Source: Geoglobus acetivorans
GTDB taxonomy: Archaea > Halobacteriota > Archaeoglobi > Archaeoglobales > Archaeoglobaceae
NCBI RefSeq assembly: GCF_000789255.1
Contig: NZ_CP009552.1
Coordinates: 1,426,001 to 1,490,000 of the forward strand
Direction of reading: 5' to 3'
DNA length: 64,000 bases
Positions within the stretch are counted from its first letter, which is position 1. The number at the start of each line of letters is the position of its first letter. The notes under the pieces are model-generated. The model saw only the letters and a list, made by a program, of their open reading frames with translations. It was not told where the DNA came from and made no database searches. This document shows positions 17,896 through 28,388 of this stretch, piece after piece. Position numbers and translations under genes: made by a program.

Positions 17896-17903
17896 GTTAT
17901 ATA
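17896..17903 (+). promoter_or_regulatory. TATA box of adenosylhomocysteinase, leaderless
   Basis: The sequence gttatata sits 22-29 bases before the ATG at 17925 and no ribosome binding site is present. The transcript therefore probably begins at or next to the start codon. This supports ATG 17925 as the true start. Confidence 0.55.
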
Positions 17904-17924
17904 TTCGGGCACGAAAGCATATTC

Positions 17925-19145
17925 ATGGACGGTAAGGGCAAGATAGAGTGGGCAGAGAAGAACATGAGAGTTCTTTCCAGAATCCGAAAAAGATTTGAAG
18001 AAGAGAAACCACTGGATGGGCTGAGAATAGGTATGGCACTCCATGTTGAGGCAAAAACCGCTGTTCTTGTCAGAACTCTTGTTGCTGGCGGTGCTGAGGT
18101 TGCGATCACTGGCTGTAACCCGCTCACAACACAGGATGATGTTGCAGATGCACTCAGAAAAGAGGATGGAGTTTCATGCTTTGCCAGAAGAGGCATGAGC
18201 AGAGAAGAATACTACCACGCCCTGAATGCAGTTCTGGACTTTGAACCTGATATAATCATAGATGATGGAGCAGACCTCATATACCTGATCCATGAAAAGA
18301 GAAAGGTTATAGCCGACAGAATTCTCGGAGCGAGTGAGGAAACCACAACAGGTGTGAACAGGCTCAGATCCATGGAAGAAGACGGCGTTCTGCTCTTCCC
18401 GGTTATAGCCGTGAACGATGCATACACAAAATATCTGTTCGACAACCGCTATGGAACCGGACAGTCCACGTGGGACGGGATATTCAGAGCGACAAATTCT
18501 CTGATCGCAGGGAAAAAAGTGGTCGTTGCGGGATACGGGTGGTGTGGTAGAGGAATAGCCATGAGAGCGAAAGGATTGGGAGCCAAAGTAATCGTAACCG
18601 AGGTAGACGAGATACGGGCGCTTGAAGCCGTTATGGATGGTTTCGATGTCATGACGATGGATGAAGCTTCGCTCATAGGCGACATATTCATAACCGCAAC
18701 GGGAAACAGAGATATCATCACAAGAAAACACTTCCTGTCAATGAAGGACGGGGCAATTCTCGCAAATGCAGGGCATTTCAATGTGGAAATAAACGTTGAA
18801 GAGCTTGAAAAAATGGCCCACGAGATCAGAGAGCTCAGGCCAAATCTGAGGGAGTACAACTTGGGCAATAAGAAACTCTATCTGCTTGCAGATGGGAGGC
18901 TCGTCAACTTGGTATCCGGAGACGGACACCCCATAGAGGTTATGGACATGAGCTTCGCAAATCAGGCTCTCGCTGTGGAGTACATCGCCAAAAATGCTGA
19001 AAAACTGGAAAACAAGGTTTACAGGATGCCCGAAGAGCTGGACAGAGAGGTTGCAAGAATCAAGCTGGAAACAATGGGAATAAAAATCGATGAGCTGACA
19101 GAAGAGCAGGCAAAATACCTCTCTGACTGGAGGGAGGGGACTTGA
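17925..19145 (+). CDS. ahcY: adenosylhomocysteinase (SAH hydrolase family)
   Basis: Cleaves S-adenosylhomocysteine to adenosine and homocysteine, clearing the product of methyl transfer. The 406 residues show [33 protein letters not shown], the NAD-binding [18 protein letters not shown], and a C-terminus ending in a Tyr-containing tail ([11 protein letters not shown]). Some archaeal homologues act on S-inosylhomocysteine instead, which cannot be distinguished here. The window is rich in SAM-dependent corrin methyltransferases and radical SAM enzymes that make SAH or consume SAM. The next gene overlaps its stop by a TTGA junction. Confidence 0.95.
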   Translation: MDGKGKIEWAEKNMRVLSRIRKRFEEEKPLDGLRIGMALHVEAKTAVLVRTLVAGGAEVAITGCNPLTTQDDVADALRKEDGVSCFARRGMSREEYYHALNAVLDFEPDIIIDDGADLIYLIHEKRKVIADRILGASEETTTGVNRLRSMEEDGVLLFPVIAVNDAYTKYLFDNRYGTGQSTWDGIFRATNSLIAGKKVVVAGYGWCGRGIAMRAKGLGAKVIVTEVDEIRALEAVMDGFDVMTMDEASLIGDIFITATGNRDIITRKHFLSMKDGAILANAGHFNVEINVEELEKMAHEIRELRPNLREYNLGNKKLYLLADGRLVNLVSGDGHPIEVMDMSFANQALAVEYIAKNAEKLENKVYRMPEELDREVARIKLETMGIKIDELTEEQAKYLSDWREGT

Positions 19146-19525
19146 TCTGGATATATCGCCCTTACAAAAACGCTCTTGCGAGAAAAAGATATCTGAGAAC
19201 GATTGCAGTCTTCTTCGCATTCGCCCTGTTGCTCATTGCGTACAGATACACAAAATACGGACTTACGCAGGAGTTCTACATACCCTCTCTGGCACTCATG
19301 CTATCTCTGCTGTTCTTCTCAGCACTGATACTCAGAAAACCGAGAGCATGTTACACAGACTATGAAAACATTTACTGCGGGAGCAAAAGGATAAAAAAAG
19401 CTTCAGCCACATTCCATCCTGATTACGAGAATCTCGCAGTGCATGTGGAGGGCGACAAAAAGGCAACACTCTATTTTGAGAAAAAAGAGGACCTCGAAAA
19501 ATTCCTGAAAGAAGTGGGGTATTAA
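19142..19525 (+). CDS. two-span membrane protein, 127 aa, function unknown
   Basis: No family recognised. It starts with TTG, overlapping the ahcY stop. A basic N-terminus ([15 protein letters not shown]) leads into two hydrophobic segments (about 20-38 and 47-65). A cytoplasmic-looking domain of about 60 residues follows, with [14 protein letters not shown] and [25 protein letters not shown]. That tail resembles a PH-like or small beta-sandwich module, but this is only an impression from strand patterning. It is probably cotranscribed with ahcY and the following radical SAM gene (3-base gap). Confidence 0.65.
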   Translation: MIWIYRPYKNALARKRYLRTIAVFFAFALLLIAYRYTKYGLTQEFYIPSLALMLSLLFFSALILRKPRACYTDYENIYCGSKRIKKASATFHPDYENLAVHVEGDKKATLYFEKKEDLEKFLKEVGY

Positions 19526-19528
19526 CCG

Positions 19529-20410
19529 GTGAAAGATATGTTCGAATTATACGACATGCCGCTTTTCAGACCGCCCAGTGAGGCACACAGCCTGATAATT
19601 CAGGCGACCATCGGCTGTTCCCACAATAAATGCACATTCTGCGGGATGTACAAGATGAAAAAATTCAGAGTTAAGTCCGTTGAAGAGATCAAGAAAGAAA
19701 TGGAGATCTTCAAAAAGTTTTATCCCAAAACGAGGAGGATTTTCCTCGCCGACGGTAATGCGCTCTGTATGGAAACCGATGACCTGCTGAAAATTCTGAG
19801 ATATGCCAGAAAACTTTTCCCAGATCTCGAGAGAGTATCTGCATACGCCACTCCGATGGACATTCTTGAGAAAACGGGAGAGGAGCTTGGAGAGCTTGCG
19901 CATGAGGGGCTGAAGATGATTTATCTTGGAGTGGAGAGTGGAGATGACCAGATTCTGGAAGAAATCAGGAAAGGGGTCGATTCTGAGAAAATGGTCAAAG
20001 CCGGAAGGAAAGCCATAGAATCAGGAATGATTTTGAGCGTTACTGCAATCACCGGACTTGGTGGGAAGGATTTGAGCTACAAACATGCTAAAAACACCGC
20101 AAAAACACTCAACAGAATGAAACCACAGTTCACAGCATTTCTGACGCTGATGATTGTCGAAAACACCCCGCTTTACCCGAAGATGAAAAAAGGAGAATTC
20201 AGACCGCTGAATCAGACCGAAGTTCTCCAGGAATTGAGATGGGTTATCGAGGACCTCGACTACAGCACGGTTTTCAGGGCAAACCACGCCTCAAACTACC
20301 TGCCGATAAAAGCGAACCTTCCAGAAGACAGAGACAGAATTCTGAAGCTTATAGACCATGCAATGGAACATCCCGAAATTTTAAGGCCTGAATACATGAG
20401 AGCGCTGTAA
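19529..20410 (+). CDS. radical SAM protein
   Basis: A 293-residue radical SAM enzyme. The Fe-S motif is CSHNKCTFC, a CX4CX2C spacing rather than CX3CX2C. The set GVESGDDQIL, typical of the Elp3/MiaB/HemN-like core, follows near residue 135. There is no extra C-terminal cluster. Reaction and substrate are unknown. Homologues in archaea and bacteria are annotated only as radical SAM. It starts with GTG at 19529, three bases after the membrane protein gene. Confidence 0.85.
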   Translation: MKDMFELYDMPLFRPPSEAHSLIIQATIGCSHNKCTFCGMYKMKKFRVKSVEEIKKEMEIFKKFYPKTRRIFLADGNALCMETDDLLKILRYARKLFPDLERVSAYATPMDILEKTGEELGELAHEGLKMIYLGVESGDDQILEEIRKGVDSEKMVKAGRKAIESGMILSVTAITGLGGKDLSYKHAKNTAKTLNRMKPQFTAFLTLMIVENTPLYPKMKKGEFRPLNQTEVLQELRWVIEDLDYSTVFRANHASNYLPIKANLPEDRDRILKLIDHAMEHPEILRPEYMRAL

Positions 20411-20415
20411 TCCCT

Positions 20416-20439
20416 TTTTTTGGGATTAAACCCAAAAAA
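20416..20439. repeat. 9-bp perfect inverted repeat ahead of the CoA ligase promoter
   Basis: Arms ttttttggg (20416-20424) and cccaaaaaa (20431-20439) flank a 6-base loop. An alternative pairing aatccc/gggatt overlaps it. It follows the radical SAM stop and precedes the next TATA box by 9 bases, so it could be a terminator for one gene, an operator for the next, or both. Confidence 0.4.
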
Positions 20440-20447
20440 TGAGAAAG

Positions 20448-20456
20448 ATTTATATA
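20448..20456 (+). promoter_or_regulatory. TATA box of the PaaK-type CoA ligase, leaderless
   Basis: The sequence atttatata lies about 23-31 bases before the ATG at 20479 and no ribosome binding site is present. This fits a leaderless transcript that would also cover the symporter genes behind it. Confidence 0.55.
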
Positions 20457-20478
20457 CTGAGGCTCGAACCCATTTTTA

Positions 20479-21735
20479 ATGACTAATGTTTATGGCAGGG
20501 CAAAGCAGGATATCTTCAGAAAACGGAGTGAAATTGAAGAGATCAAAAACAGAAGGTTCAGGAAGATCGTCAGATACGTTTATGAGAATTCACCCCTGTA
20601 CAGGAAGAAATTCAAGGAATCAGGGGTAGATATAGACAGGATAAAAAGTGTGGAGGACCTATCAGTGCTGCCATTTACAACCAAACAGGAGCTTAGAGAG
20701 AGCTACCCGCTCAAAGCAGTCTGTGTCCCAAAAGAAAAGGTGGTTAGAATTCAGATGTCCGGTGGAACCACCGGTCAGCCTGTGATCATACCCTACACGA
20801 GACATGACGTGGAACAGTGGAAGGAAATGATGATGAGGGCTTTCTTCCTTGCAAACGTAACAGAAAGGGATATCATCCAGATAACCCCTGCTTTTGGACT
20901 CTGGAACGGAGGATTTGGATTCCACTTTGCGGCAGATGCGATAAATGCATTTGTTATACCCATCGGCCCCGGAAATACGAGAAACCAGATCAGGTTCATG
21001 GTAGATTTTGGAACGACTGTTCTTGCCGGAACCGCAAGCTATCCGCTGAGAATTGCAGAAGTTGCGGACGAGATGGGGATAGATGTGGCGGAACTGAACG
21101 TCGAGAAGCTCATTCTCGGAGCCGAACCGTGGAGTGAAGAGATGAGAAGACAGATAGAAAAAACATTTGACGCAAGAGCTTATGACATTCCCGGTCTGAC
21201 AGAGATGGGTGGAGTCGGAACCGTGGGCTTTGAATGTCCCGAAAGGGAAGGTCTGCATATCTGGGAGGACAATTACATAGTGGAAGTCGTTGATCCAGAA
21301 ACCGGAGAGGTCCTCGATGAGGGTGAAGAGGGAGAGATCGTTTACACGGCTCTCAACAGAGAAGGTATGCCGCTGATAAGATACAGAAGCGGTGAGATCA
21401 GCACAATTATCGGCAGAGATGGATGCGAGTGTGGAATTGAGCATATCAAAATAAAGAGGATACGGGGAAGGACGGATGACATGATAATCTACAAGGGAGT
21501 GAAGTTTTACCCCACAGACGTCGAGAGCATTCTCGCAGAACACGGCGTGGTGAACTACAGAATTCTCGCCATTAATGGCAGGCTCGAAATTGTTTTTGAA
21601 GGGGATGAGCGGATTAAATCTGCGATAGCAAAAGACCTTGCCGAATTCGTTGGCATCCATCCAGCCATCAAAGTTGTTCCCATCGGTCAGCTTGAGCGAT
21701 TTGAGGGCAAGGCCAGAAGGCTGATAAGGGGTTGA
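20479..21735 (+). CDS. phenylacetate-CoA ligase family protein (PaaK-like)
   Basis: Adenylate-forming acid:CoA ligase, 418 residues. The ATP loop MSGGTTGQPVIIPYT, the PGLTEMGG segment and the C-terminal GRTDDMIIYKGVKFYPTDVE match PaaK. It activates an aryl or other organic acid as its CoA ester. The next two genes encode a solute symporter and its small partner, so uptake followed by CoA activation of an organic acid is a reasonable inference. The acid is unknown. The paaK family is widely duplicated in Archaeoglobales. Confidence 0.88.
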   Translation: MTNVYGRAKQDIFRKRSEIEEIKNRRFRKIVRYVYENSPLYRKKFKESGVDIDRIKSVEDLSVLPFTTKQELRESYPLKAVCVPKEKVVRIQMSGGTTGQPVIIPYTRHDVEQWKEMMMRAFFLANVTERDIIQITPAFGLWNGGFGFHFAADAINAFVIPIGPGNTRNQIRFMVDFGTTVLAGTASYPLRIAEVADEMGIDVAELNVEKLILGAEPWSEEMRRQIEKTFDARAYDIPGLTEMGGVGTVGFECPEREGLHIWEDNYIVEVVDPETGEVLDEGEEGEIVYTALNREGMPLIRYRSGEISTIIGRDGCECGIEHIKIKRIRGRTDDMIIYKGVKFYPTDVESILAEHGVVNYRILAINGRLEIVFEGDERIKSAIAKDLAEFVGIHPAIKVVPIGQLERFEGKARRLIRG

Positions 21736-21745
21736 GGTGGTGAAT

Positions 21746-21823
21746 ATGGTTATAGCCGCAATTTATGCAATCAGCATTCTGATGATGATCGCCGGAGCGG
21801 TGATTGCATACAGAAAGGTGTGA
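21746..21823 (+). CDS. symporter small accessory protein, 25 aa
   Basis: A very short gene between the CoA ligase and the symporter. The ATG at 21746 is preceded by gaggtg (21734-21739). The product is a single hydrophobic helix with a basic end (IAAIYAISILMMIAGAVIAYRKV). Short single-span partners of this sort are known directly upstream of archaeal sodium:solute symporters. Gene position, ribosome binding site and hydrophobicity all fit. An in-frame GTG at 21740 overlaps the ribosome binding site and is less likely. Confidence 0.65.
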   Translation: MVIAAIYAISILMMIAGAVIAYRKV

Positions 21824-21825
21824 GC

Positions 21826-23247
21826 ATGATTATAGCCGCCGTATTCACTGTATATCTTATTTTAATGCTGATAATAGGTGCTGCAGAGTACAGAAAATCC
21901 AGGGGGTTGCTTGACTACTATCTTGCAGGAAAGGGGCTCGGAGTTACCCTCGTGAGTTTTTCCTTTTTCGCCACGTATTTCAGCACGTCCGCATTTCTCG
22001 GAGGTGGGGGTTTTGGATTTGTTGCCGGATTCCAGTGGTCCGCATTTCTCACATTTTTCCACGTTTTATTCGCAATACTCGCCTGGTTGCTTATAGCCCC
22101 AAAGCTCAAACAGCTCGCAGAGGAGACCTCGTCACTCACCATACCTGAAATATTTGGCTCTAAGTTCGGAAAAGAAGTGCAGATGCTGTCATCAGCGGTG
22201 ATCATAGTCTTCTTTTCATTCTACATGGTCTCGATATACAAGGGGGCGGGAAATCTCCTGCAGGTGATGCTGGACATACCGTACACCCACGGATTGATTA
22301 TAACCGCACTGATAGTGGTGCTGTACACATCAATCGGAGGCTTCAGGGCGGTTGTGTACACGGACCTGATTCAGGGATTGCTCACATTCACAGGCGGCAT
22401 AGTGCTTTTCGCCTCGATCATTTACTTCCTCGGAGGTTTTGAAGTGATGGAAAAACTTGCCGGAACGCAGATATTTGCAGGCAAAGGAGCGCTGCTGTTC
22501 GAGGTGGGGAAGCTTGCTCCTCCGCCGATAATGAAGGCGGGAATGGTCATCCCGTTTATCCTGAGTCTTACCTTTGCGATCAGCATCGCCCAGCTTTCAT
22601 CCCCCCAGCTCGTGATCAGGTTTGTCGCTGCCAAAAATGAGGATGTCCTGAAAAAAGGGGCTCTGCTCACACCCCTGATAATTGGTGTCTTTGCAATATG
22701 CGTATTTTCAATTGGACCGCTGGGCTGGCTCATAATACCCCAGTTCGATGACCCGGTCAAGTACCTGAAGGACTCAGACCTCGTTGTGCCAGTCATAGCA
22801 ATGAAGGTTCTGCCTGAAGGTATCAATGCACTGCTGCTAACCGCAATAATCGCCGCAGCAATGTCAACGGTGAATTCACTGCTGCACATGATGGCAACAT
22901 CACTCACCAAAGATATTCTCAACAGGGAGAATATAGCCCTGACAAGAACAATGGTCTTCGTTCTTTCCCTGATACCACTCTACATAGCTCTGAAACCTCC
23001 AGAGATAATCGTGGGCATTGTTGGCGTGAGCTTCTCCGTGATCACATCCGTTTTCCTGGTACCTCTGCTCGCAATGCTGTATGCAAAGCCATCAAGATAC
23101 AGCATTCTCGCCTCGATGGTCGTCGCACTGATTGCATCAGTCGTCTGGTATTTCATGTATTACAGAGTTTACTGGATATATCCCGTTGTTCCCGGATTGA
23201 TTGCGTCAGCTCTGACATACATGATTTTTGAAAAATTTTTTAAATAA
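21826..23247 (+). CDS. sodium:solute symporter (SSF family)
   Basis: A membrane transporter of about 473 residues with some 13 transmembrane helices. It matches the SSF family: RKSRGLLDYYLAGKGLG near the start, ATYFSTSAFLGGGGFGF, SIGGFRAVVYTDLIQG, and AAAMSTVNSLLHMMATSL. The ATG at 21826 with aggtg upstream is preferred to a GTG six bases earlier that overlaps the previous stop. The neighbouring CoA ligase suggests a monocarboxylate or aromatic acid substrate, but specificity is not readable from sequence. Confidence 0.92.
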   Translation: MIIAAVFTVYLILMLIIGAAEYRKSRGLLDYYLAGKGLGVTLVSFSFFATYFSTSAFLGGGGFGFVAGFQWSAFLTFFHVLFAILAWLLIAPKLKQLAEETSSLTIPEIFGSKFGKEVQMLSSAVIIVFFSFYMVSIYKGAGNLLQVMLDIPYTHGLIITALIVVLYTSIGGFRAVVYTDLIQGLLTFTGGIVLFASIIYFLGGFEVMEKLAGTQIFAGKGALLFEVGKLAPPPIMKAGMVIPFILSLTFAISIAQLSSPQLVIRFVAAKNEDVLKKGALLTPLIIGVFAICVFSIGPLGWLIIPQFDDPVKYLKDSDLVVPVIAMKVLPEGINALLLTAIIAAAMSTVNSLLHMMATSLTKDILNRENIALTRTMVFVLSLIPLYIALKPPEIIVGIVGVSFSVITSVFLVPLLAMLYAKPSRYSILASMVVALIASVVWYFMYYRVYWIYPVVPGLIASALTYMIFEKFFK

Positions 23248-23266
23248 TTCTGAATTAAGCTTTACA

Positions 23267-23737
23267 ATGGAAAAGATTGACGCTATGGATTTAAAGATTC
23301 TTTCGGAACTTCAGGATGACGCAAGAAAAAGCCTCAGGGAAATTGGAGAAAAGCTGGGAGTAACTGAGGCAACAGTCCACAACAGAATAAACAAGCTCAG
23401 AAAGCTCGGAATAATTGAGAAATTCATTCCCGTAATAAACTACTCCAGACTCGGTTATGATTTGACGGCCGTTATAGGCATAACAGCCAAAGGCGGAAAA
23501 GTTATAGATGTGGAAAAGTTTCTCGCCGAAATGCCGAATGTTACAGCCGTTTACGATGTTACGGGAGAATATGACGTGATTGCCGTTTCGAAGTTTAAGG
23601 ACAGAGAAAGCCTGAACGAGTTTGTAAAGGAGATTGGAAAGCTCGAATTCGTGGAAAAAACATACACGATGCTTGTGCTTAACGTGGTGAAAGAATCCCA
23701 CATGATAGACATATTAAAAGTCTTCGAGCTTGATTAA
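23267..23737 (+). CDS. Lrp/AsnC family transcription regulator
   Basis: A 156-residue regulator. The N-terminal helix-turn-helix spans about residues 5-45 (MDLKILSELQDDARKSLREIGEKLGV). The C-terminal ligand-binding RAM domain follows, with VTGEYDVIAVSKF. The frame extends upstream into the end of the symporter gene, but the ATG at 23267 gives the normal family length, so it was chosen. It may regulate the preceding transport genes or respond to an amino acid. Confidence 0.9.
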   Translation: MEKIDAMDLKILSELQDDARKSLREIGEKLGVTEATVHNRINKLRKLGIIEKFIPVINYSRLGYDLTAVIGITAKGGKVIDVEKFLAEMPNVTAVYDVTGEYDVIAVSKFKDRESLNEFVKEIGKLEFVEKTYTMLVLNVVKESHMIDILKVFELD

Positions 23738-23782
23738 AATAATAACATAAAATATCCATTTTACATTTGGAGCGGAGAAAGC

Positions 23783-23791
23783 ACTTATATA
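23783..23791 (+). promoter_or_regulatory. TATA box of radA, leaderless
   Basis: The sequence acttatata lies 23-31 bases before the radA ATG at 23814, with no ribosome binding site. A nearby ATG at 23807 is out of frame with radA. Confidence 0.5.
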
Positions 23792-23813
23792 TTCATTTTT
23801 CAAACCATGTTCG

Positions 23814-24854
23814 ATGGCAAAGAAGAAGGAAGTGAATAAGGAAAACGAGAAAAAAGAGCAGATGAGCCAGTCCTCAAAAAATGCTGATGAGGGAAGCACA
23901 GTGCTTGACATTGAAGATCTTCCATTTGTTGGCCCCGCAACGGCTGAAAAACTTAGAGATGCTGGTTATTATTCCATAGAGGCGATAGCCGTTGCATCAC
24001 CCTCCGAACTCAGTGCCGCTGCTGAAATTGGAGAAAGCACAGCAATGAAGATCATCTCCGCAGCAAGAAAGCTTGCGAATGTCGGTGGTTTTGAGACGGG
24101 AGACGTTGTTTACGAAAGAAGAAAGAAGGTGGGTAAGATAACCACAGGTAGCAATGCCCTTAACGACCTGCTTGGAGGAGGAGTTGAAACCCAGGCCATA
24201 ACTGAACTTTTTGGTGAGTTCGGCAGTGGTAAAACGCAGATATGTCATCAGCTTGCCGTGAATGTTCAGCTACCCCGAGAACAGGGAGGACTCAATGGAG
24301 CAGTGGTTGTGATTGACACGGAAGGGACGTTCAGGCCGGAGAGGATCATCCAGATGGCCGAAGCAAAGGGTCTTGACCCGGACAAAGCTCTGAAAAACAT
24401 TTACGTCGCTCAGGCATACAACTCAAACCACCAGATGCTTCTGATAGATAATGCCAAGGAGCTGGCCAACAAGCTCAAAAAGGACGGAATAAACGTCAGG
24501 TTACTCATCGTTGATTCCCTGACAGCCCACTTCAGAGCGGAATACGTTGGAAGAGGGACGCTTGCAGACAGACAGCAGAAACTGAACAAGCATCTCCACG
24601 ATCTCCTGAGATTCGGCGAAGTCTTCAATGCAGCAATCGTTGTCACCAATCAGGTGATGGCGAAGCCAGACCAGTTCTTCGGAGACCCCACAAAACCCGT
24701 TGGCGGACACATTGTTGCCCACACCGCAACATTCAGAATTTACCTGAGAAAGAGCAAAGGCGAGCTCAGAGTTGCAAGACTGATCGACTCGCCCCATCTG
24801 CCTGAATCAGAGGCAATATTCAGGGTTACCGAAAGGGGTATTGAAGACAAATAA
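23814..24854 (+). CDS. radA: DNA repair and recombination protein RadA
   Basis: Archaeal RecA/Rad51 recombinase, 346 residues. After a Lys/Glu-rich start there is an N-terminal helix-hairpin-helix domain ([20 protein letters not shown]). The Walker A motif GEFGSGKTQ and the Walker B strand [15 protein letters not shown] follow, and [11 protein letters not shown] marks the L2 region. No intein is seen. It catalyses strand exchange in homologous recombination. It is transcribed alone. Confidence 0.97.
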   Translation: MAKKKEVNKENEKKEQMSQSSKNADEGSTVLDIEDLPFVGPATAEKLRDAGYYSIEAIAVASPSELSAAAEIGESTAMKIISAARKLANVGGFETGDVVYERRKKVGKITTGSNALNDLLGGGVETQAITELFGEFGSGKTQICHQLAVNVQLPREQGGLNGAVVVIDTEGTFRPERIIQMAEAKGLDPDKALKNIYVAQAYNSNHQMLLIDNAKELANKLKKDGINVRLLIVDSLTAHFRAEYVGRGTLADRQQKLNKHLHDLLRFGEVFNAAIVVTNQVMAKPDQFFGDPTKPVGGHIVAHTATFRIYLRKSKGELRVARLIDSPHLPESEAIFRVTERGIEDK

Positions 24855-24942
24855 TCGAAATTTTTTATTAATTTAGTAAGATAGATGTCTCTCCAACTCC
24901 CAAAAGATTAACCTTAAAAATAGCCTCTTCCTTCATTACAAC

Positions 24943-25917
24943 ATGGATATTGAAGACAGACTCAGCATAGCAACAAGAAACATAGAAGAAGTTGTAACTC
25001 TCGACGAGCTTAGGACTCTGCTGGAAAGTGGAGAGAAACTTACGGCATACGTCGGCTACGAGCCAAGCGGGGAAATCCACCTTGGACACATGATGACCGT
25101 GAACAAGCTTATGGATCTGCAGGAAATAGGCTTTGAAATCACAGTTCTTCTTGCGGATGTTCATGCTTACCTCAACGAGAAGGGAGATTTTGATGAAATA
25201 AAAAAGGTGGCAGAGTATAACAGGGCAGCATTCATAGCACTCGGACTGGATGAAAGCAAGGCAAAATTCGTGCTTGGAAGCGAATATCAGCTTGAACAGG
25301 AGTACATGCTCGATGTTCTTAAAATGGCCAGGATTACGACGATAAACAGGGCGAGAAGGAGCATGGACGAGGTCAGCAGAAGGAGGGAGGATCCCATGGT
25401 CTCCCAGATGGTCTATCCGCTGATGCAGGCCCTCGATATTGCGCACCTAGGCGTAAAGGTTGCTGTTGGGGGTATGGATCAGAGAAAGATTCACATGCTT
25501 GCAAGAGAGAACCTGCCAAAGCTCGGTTATGATGTGCCGGTTTGCATGCACACACCCATACTGGTGGGGCTGGATGGAGAGAAGATGAGTTCCTCGAAGG
25601 GCAACTACATCTCGGTGAGAGACGACGAACAGACAGTCGTGAAAAAGCTGAAAAAGGCATTCTGTCCTGAAAAGCAGGTGGTGGATAATCCGGTAATGGA
25701 TATCATGAGATACCATGTATTTCCCAGATTCGAAAGAGTGGTTATCGAAAGGGATGAGAAATTCGGTGGTGATTTAGAGTACGAAAACTTTAATGAACTT
25801 GCCGAAGATTATTCAAAGGGTGAAATTCATCCTCTTGATGTGAAAATTAATGCTGCGAGATATCTGAACATGATTCTCGATGGAGCAAGAAAAAAACTGA
25901 AAAAAATGGGGTGGTGA
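24943..25917 (+). CDS. tyrS: tyrosyl-tRNA synthetase
   Basis: Class I aminoacyl-tRNA synthetase of the archaeal/eukaryal TyrRS type, 324 residues. The HIGH-like motif HLGH follows [10 protein letters not shown], and the KMSKS-like motif is [13 protein letters not shown]-like box (ccttaaaaa, about 24911) precedes it. It begins a run of translation genes: aIF1A, Rio1 kinase and a KH protein follow with gaps of one base each. Confidence 0.95.
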   Translation: MDIEDRLSIATRNIEEVVTLDELRTLLESGEKLTAYVGYEPSGEIHLGHMMTVNKLMDLQEIGFEITVLLADVHAYLNEKGDFDEIKKVAEYNRAAFIALGLDESKAKFVLGSEYQLEQEYMLDVLKMARITTINRARRSMDEVSRRREDPMVSQMVYPLMQALDIAHLGVKVAVGGMDQRKIHMLARENLPKLGYDVPVCMHTPILVGLDGEKMSSSKGNYISVRDDEQTVVKKLKKAFCPEKQVVDNPVMDIMRYHVFPRFERVVIERDEKFGGDLEYENFNELAEDYSKGEIHPLDVKINAARYLNMILDGARKKLKKMGW

Positions 25918-25918
25918 C

Positions 25919-26996
<1,078 letters not shown>

Positions 26997-26997
26997 A

Positions 26998-27546
26998 ATG
27001 GAAACGATTGAAATCAAGATTCCCTCCGACAGGGTCGGTGTTATAATCGGCAGAGAGGGAGAGGTGAAGAAAAGACTTGAGGAGGAGACTGGCTGCAAGA
27101 TCAGCATTGACGGCAGAAACGGGATTGTAAGAATAACGAGAGGCGAGGATGCGGTTGGATTTCTTAAAGCAAAAGACGTTGTCAATGCCATTGCGAGAGG
27201 ATTCAATCCAGATACCGCAATGAAACTGCTTGATGATGACTTCACACTTTTTGAAAGCATTGACTTGAGCCAGTACGTCTCTCCAAAGGCGCTGGAGAGG
27301 ATAAAGGGAAGGATTATCGGCAAGGAAGGCAAGATCAGGAGAATGATAGAGGAAACGCTGAACGTGAAGGTCTCGGTGTACGATAAATACGTCTCCATAA
27401 TAGGTCCGATGGAAAACGTTGCCGCTGCAAGAGAGGCAATTATGATGCTCGTCGAAGGTTCCCAGCACTTCACCGTCCAGAAGTTCATGGAGAGAAAGAA
27501 AAGAGAGATCGAAATGCGGAGCATGGACTGGTATCCCAGTCCGTAA
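26998..27546 (+). CDS. KH-domain RNA-binding protein (Pno1/Krr1-like)
   Basis: An archaeal protein of about 182 residues with two KH domains, related to eukaryal Pno1/Dim2 ribosome-assembly factors. The KH motifs are visible as GVIIGREGEVKKRLEEETG (about 12-30) and GRIIGKEGKIRRMIEETL (about 106-123). The partner of Pno1 in eukaryotes, Nob1, is encoded at 35.1 kb, and Rio1 is the preceding gene. This ATG was chosen over an in-frame GTG three codons earlier that overlaps the Rio1 stop. Confidence 0.92.
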   Translation: METIEIKIPSDRVGVIIGREGEVKKRLEEETGCKISIDGRNGIVRITRGEDAVGFLKAKDVVNAIARGFNPDTAMKLLDDDFTLFESIDLSQYVSPKALERIKGRIIGKEGKIRRMIEETLNVKVSVYDKYVSIIGPMENVAAAREAIMMLVEGSQHFTVQKFMERKKREIEMRSMDWYPSP

Positions 27547-27623
27547 ATTGCGGGAATTCGCATGACTCTGTAACCCCCGACACTTTTTAAACATTTGAAT
27601 TATTATTCATAAAGGTGGTTCAG

Positions 27624-28388
27624 ATGCATCAGACAGTTAGTGATCGGGAAATTCAGGAAAGACTCGCAGGTATCGGCAGAAAGATAGCGGTAATGAGCGG
27701 CAAAGGGGGCGTGGGAAAATCAACCGTAACAGCTCTGCTCGCAATCCACCTCGCCAGAGAGGGCAAAAGAGTCGCTGTTCTGGATGCGGATTTTCTCGGA
27801 CCGAGCATCCCCAAGCTGTTTGGACTTGATGATGCAAGCATTGGATTCACAGAAAAGGGCATTGAGCCAGCCACTACAAGAAAATACGGAATAAAGATAC
27901 TCTCGATACAGTTCTTACTGCCAGAAAAGGATACACCAGTTATCTGGAGAGGGCCGATGATTGCGGGCGTGATAAAAGACCTGCTCGGGAAAACAAACTG
28001 GGAGGGTATGGACTACCTGCTTTTCGACCTGCCTCCCGGAACTGGAGACGCTCCGCTCACCCTGATGCAGACAGCAAAGCTCGATGGGGTCGTGATGGTT
28101 GCTTCACCCACAGAGCTCACATCCATAATTGTTGAAAAAGCCCTTAACATGGCAAATATGATGAACACGAAAGTCGTGGGGCTTGTGGAAAATATGAGCT
28201 TCTTCAAATGTCCTCACTGTGGAGAGATCTCCCACATATTCGGAAAACACAGGGCAAGGAAGCTTGCAGAAAAATACGGGCTGGAAGTTCTTGCAGAGAT
28301 ACCCATCGACCCTGAGCTTGCGGAGCTTTCGGATTTGGGAGAGATCGAGAGCTACGAGACCGATTACTTCCGGGAGATCACCCTCTGA
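27624..28388 (+). CDS. Mrp/NBP35 family P-loop ATPase (Fe-S carrier)
   Basis: A 254-residue deviant-Walker ATPase of the ApbC/Nbp35 type. The motif GKGGVGKST is near residue 26. Then come the switch DADFLGPSIPKLFG, the LPPGTGDAPL strand and the cysteine pair CPHC that binds the transferred cluster. It delivers Fe-S clusters to target proteins. Its 3' end overlaps the convergent HAD gene by 25 bases. ATG 27624 is preferred over a GTG three codons upstream. Confidence 0.93.
   Translation: MHQTVSDREIQERLAGIGRKIAVMSGKGGVGKSTVTALLAIHLAREGKRVAVLDADFLGPSIPKLFGLDDASIGFTEKGIEPATTRKYGIKILSIQFLLPEKDTPVIWRGPMIAGVIKDLLGKTNWEGMDYLLFDLPPGTGDAPLTLMQTAKLDGVVMVASPTELTSIIVEKALNMANMMNTKVVGLVENMSFFKCPHCGEISHIFGKHRARKLAEKYGLEVLAEIPIDPELAELSDLGEIESYETDYFREITL

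Noticed and set aside
17706-17946. Short frames between histone and ahcY, including a 36-residue plus frame from about 17714 and a 41-residue plus frame ending at 17946
   Set aside because: Frames on both strands look equally weak. None has a ribosome binding site or a recognisable pattern, and one overlaps the start of ahcY. The gap is better explained by the terminator and the promoter.
20662-21660. A 332-residue minus-strand frame inside the CoA ligase
   Set aside because: Completely antisense to paaK, whose motifs are intact. His/Ser/Cys-rich shadow composition.
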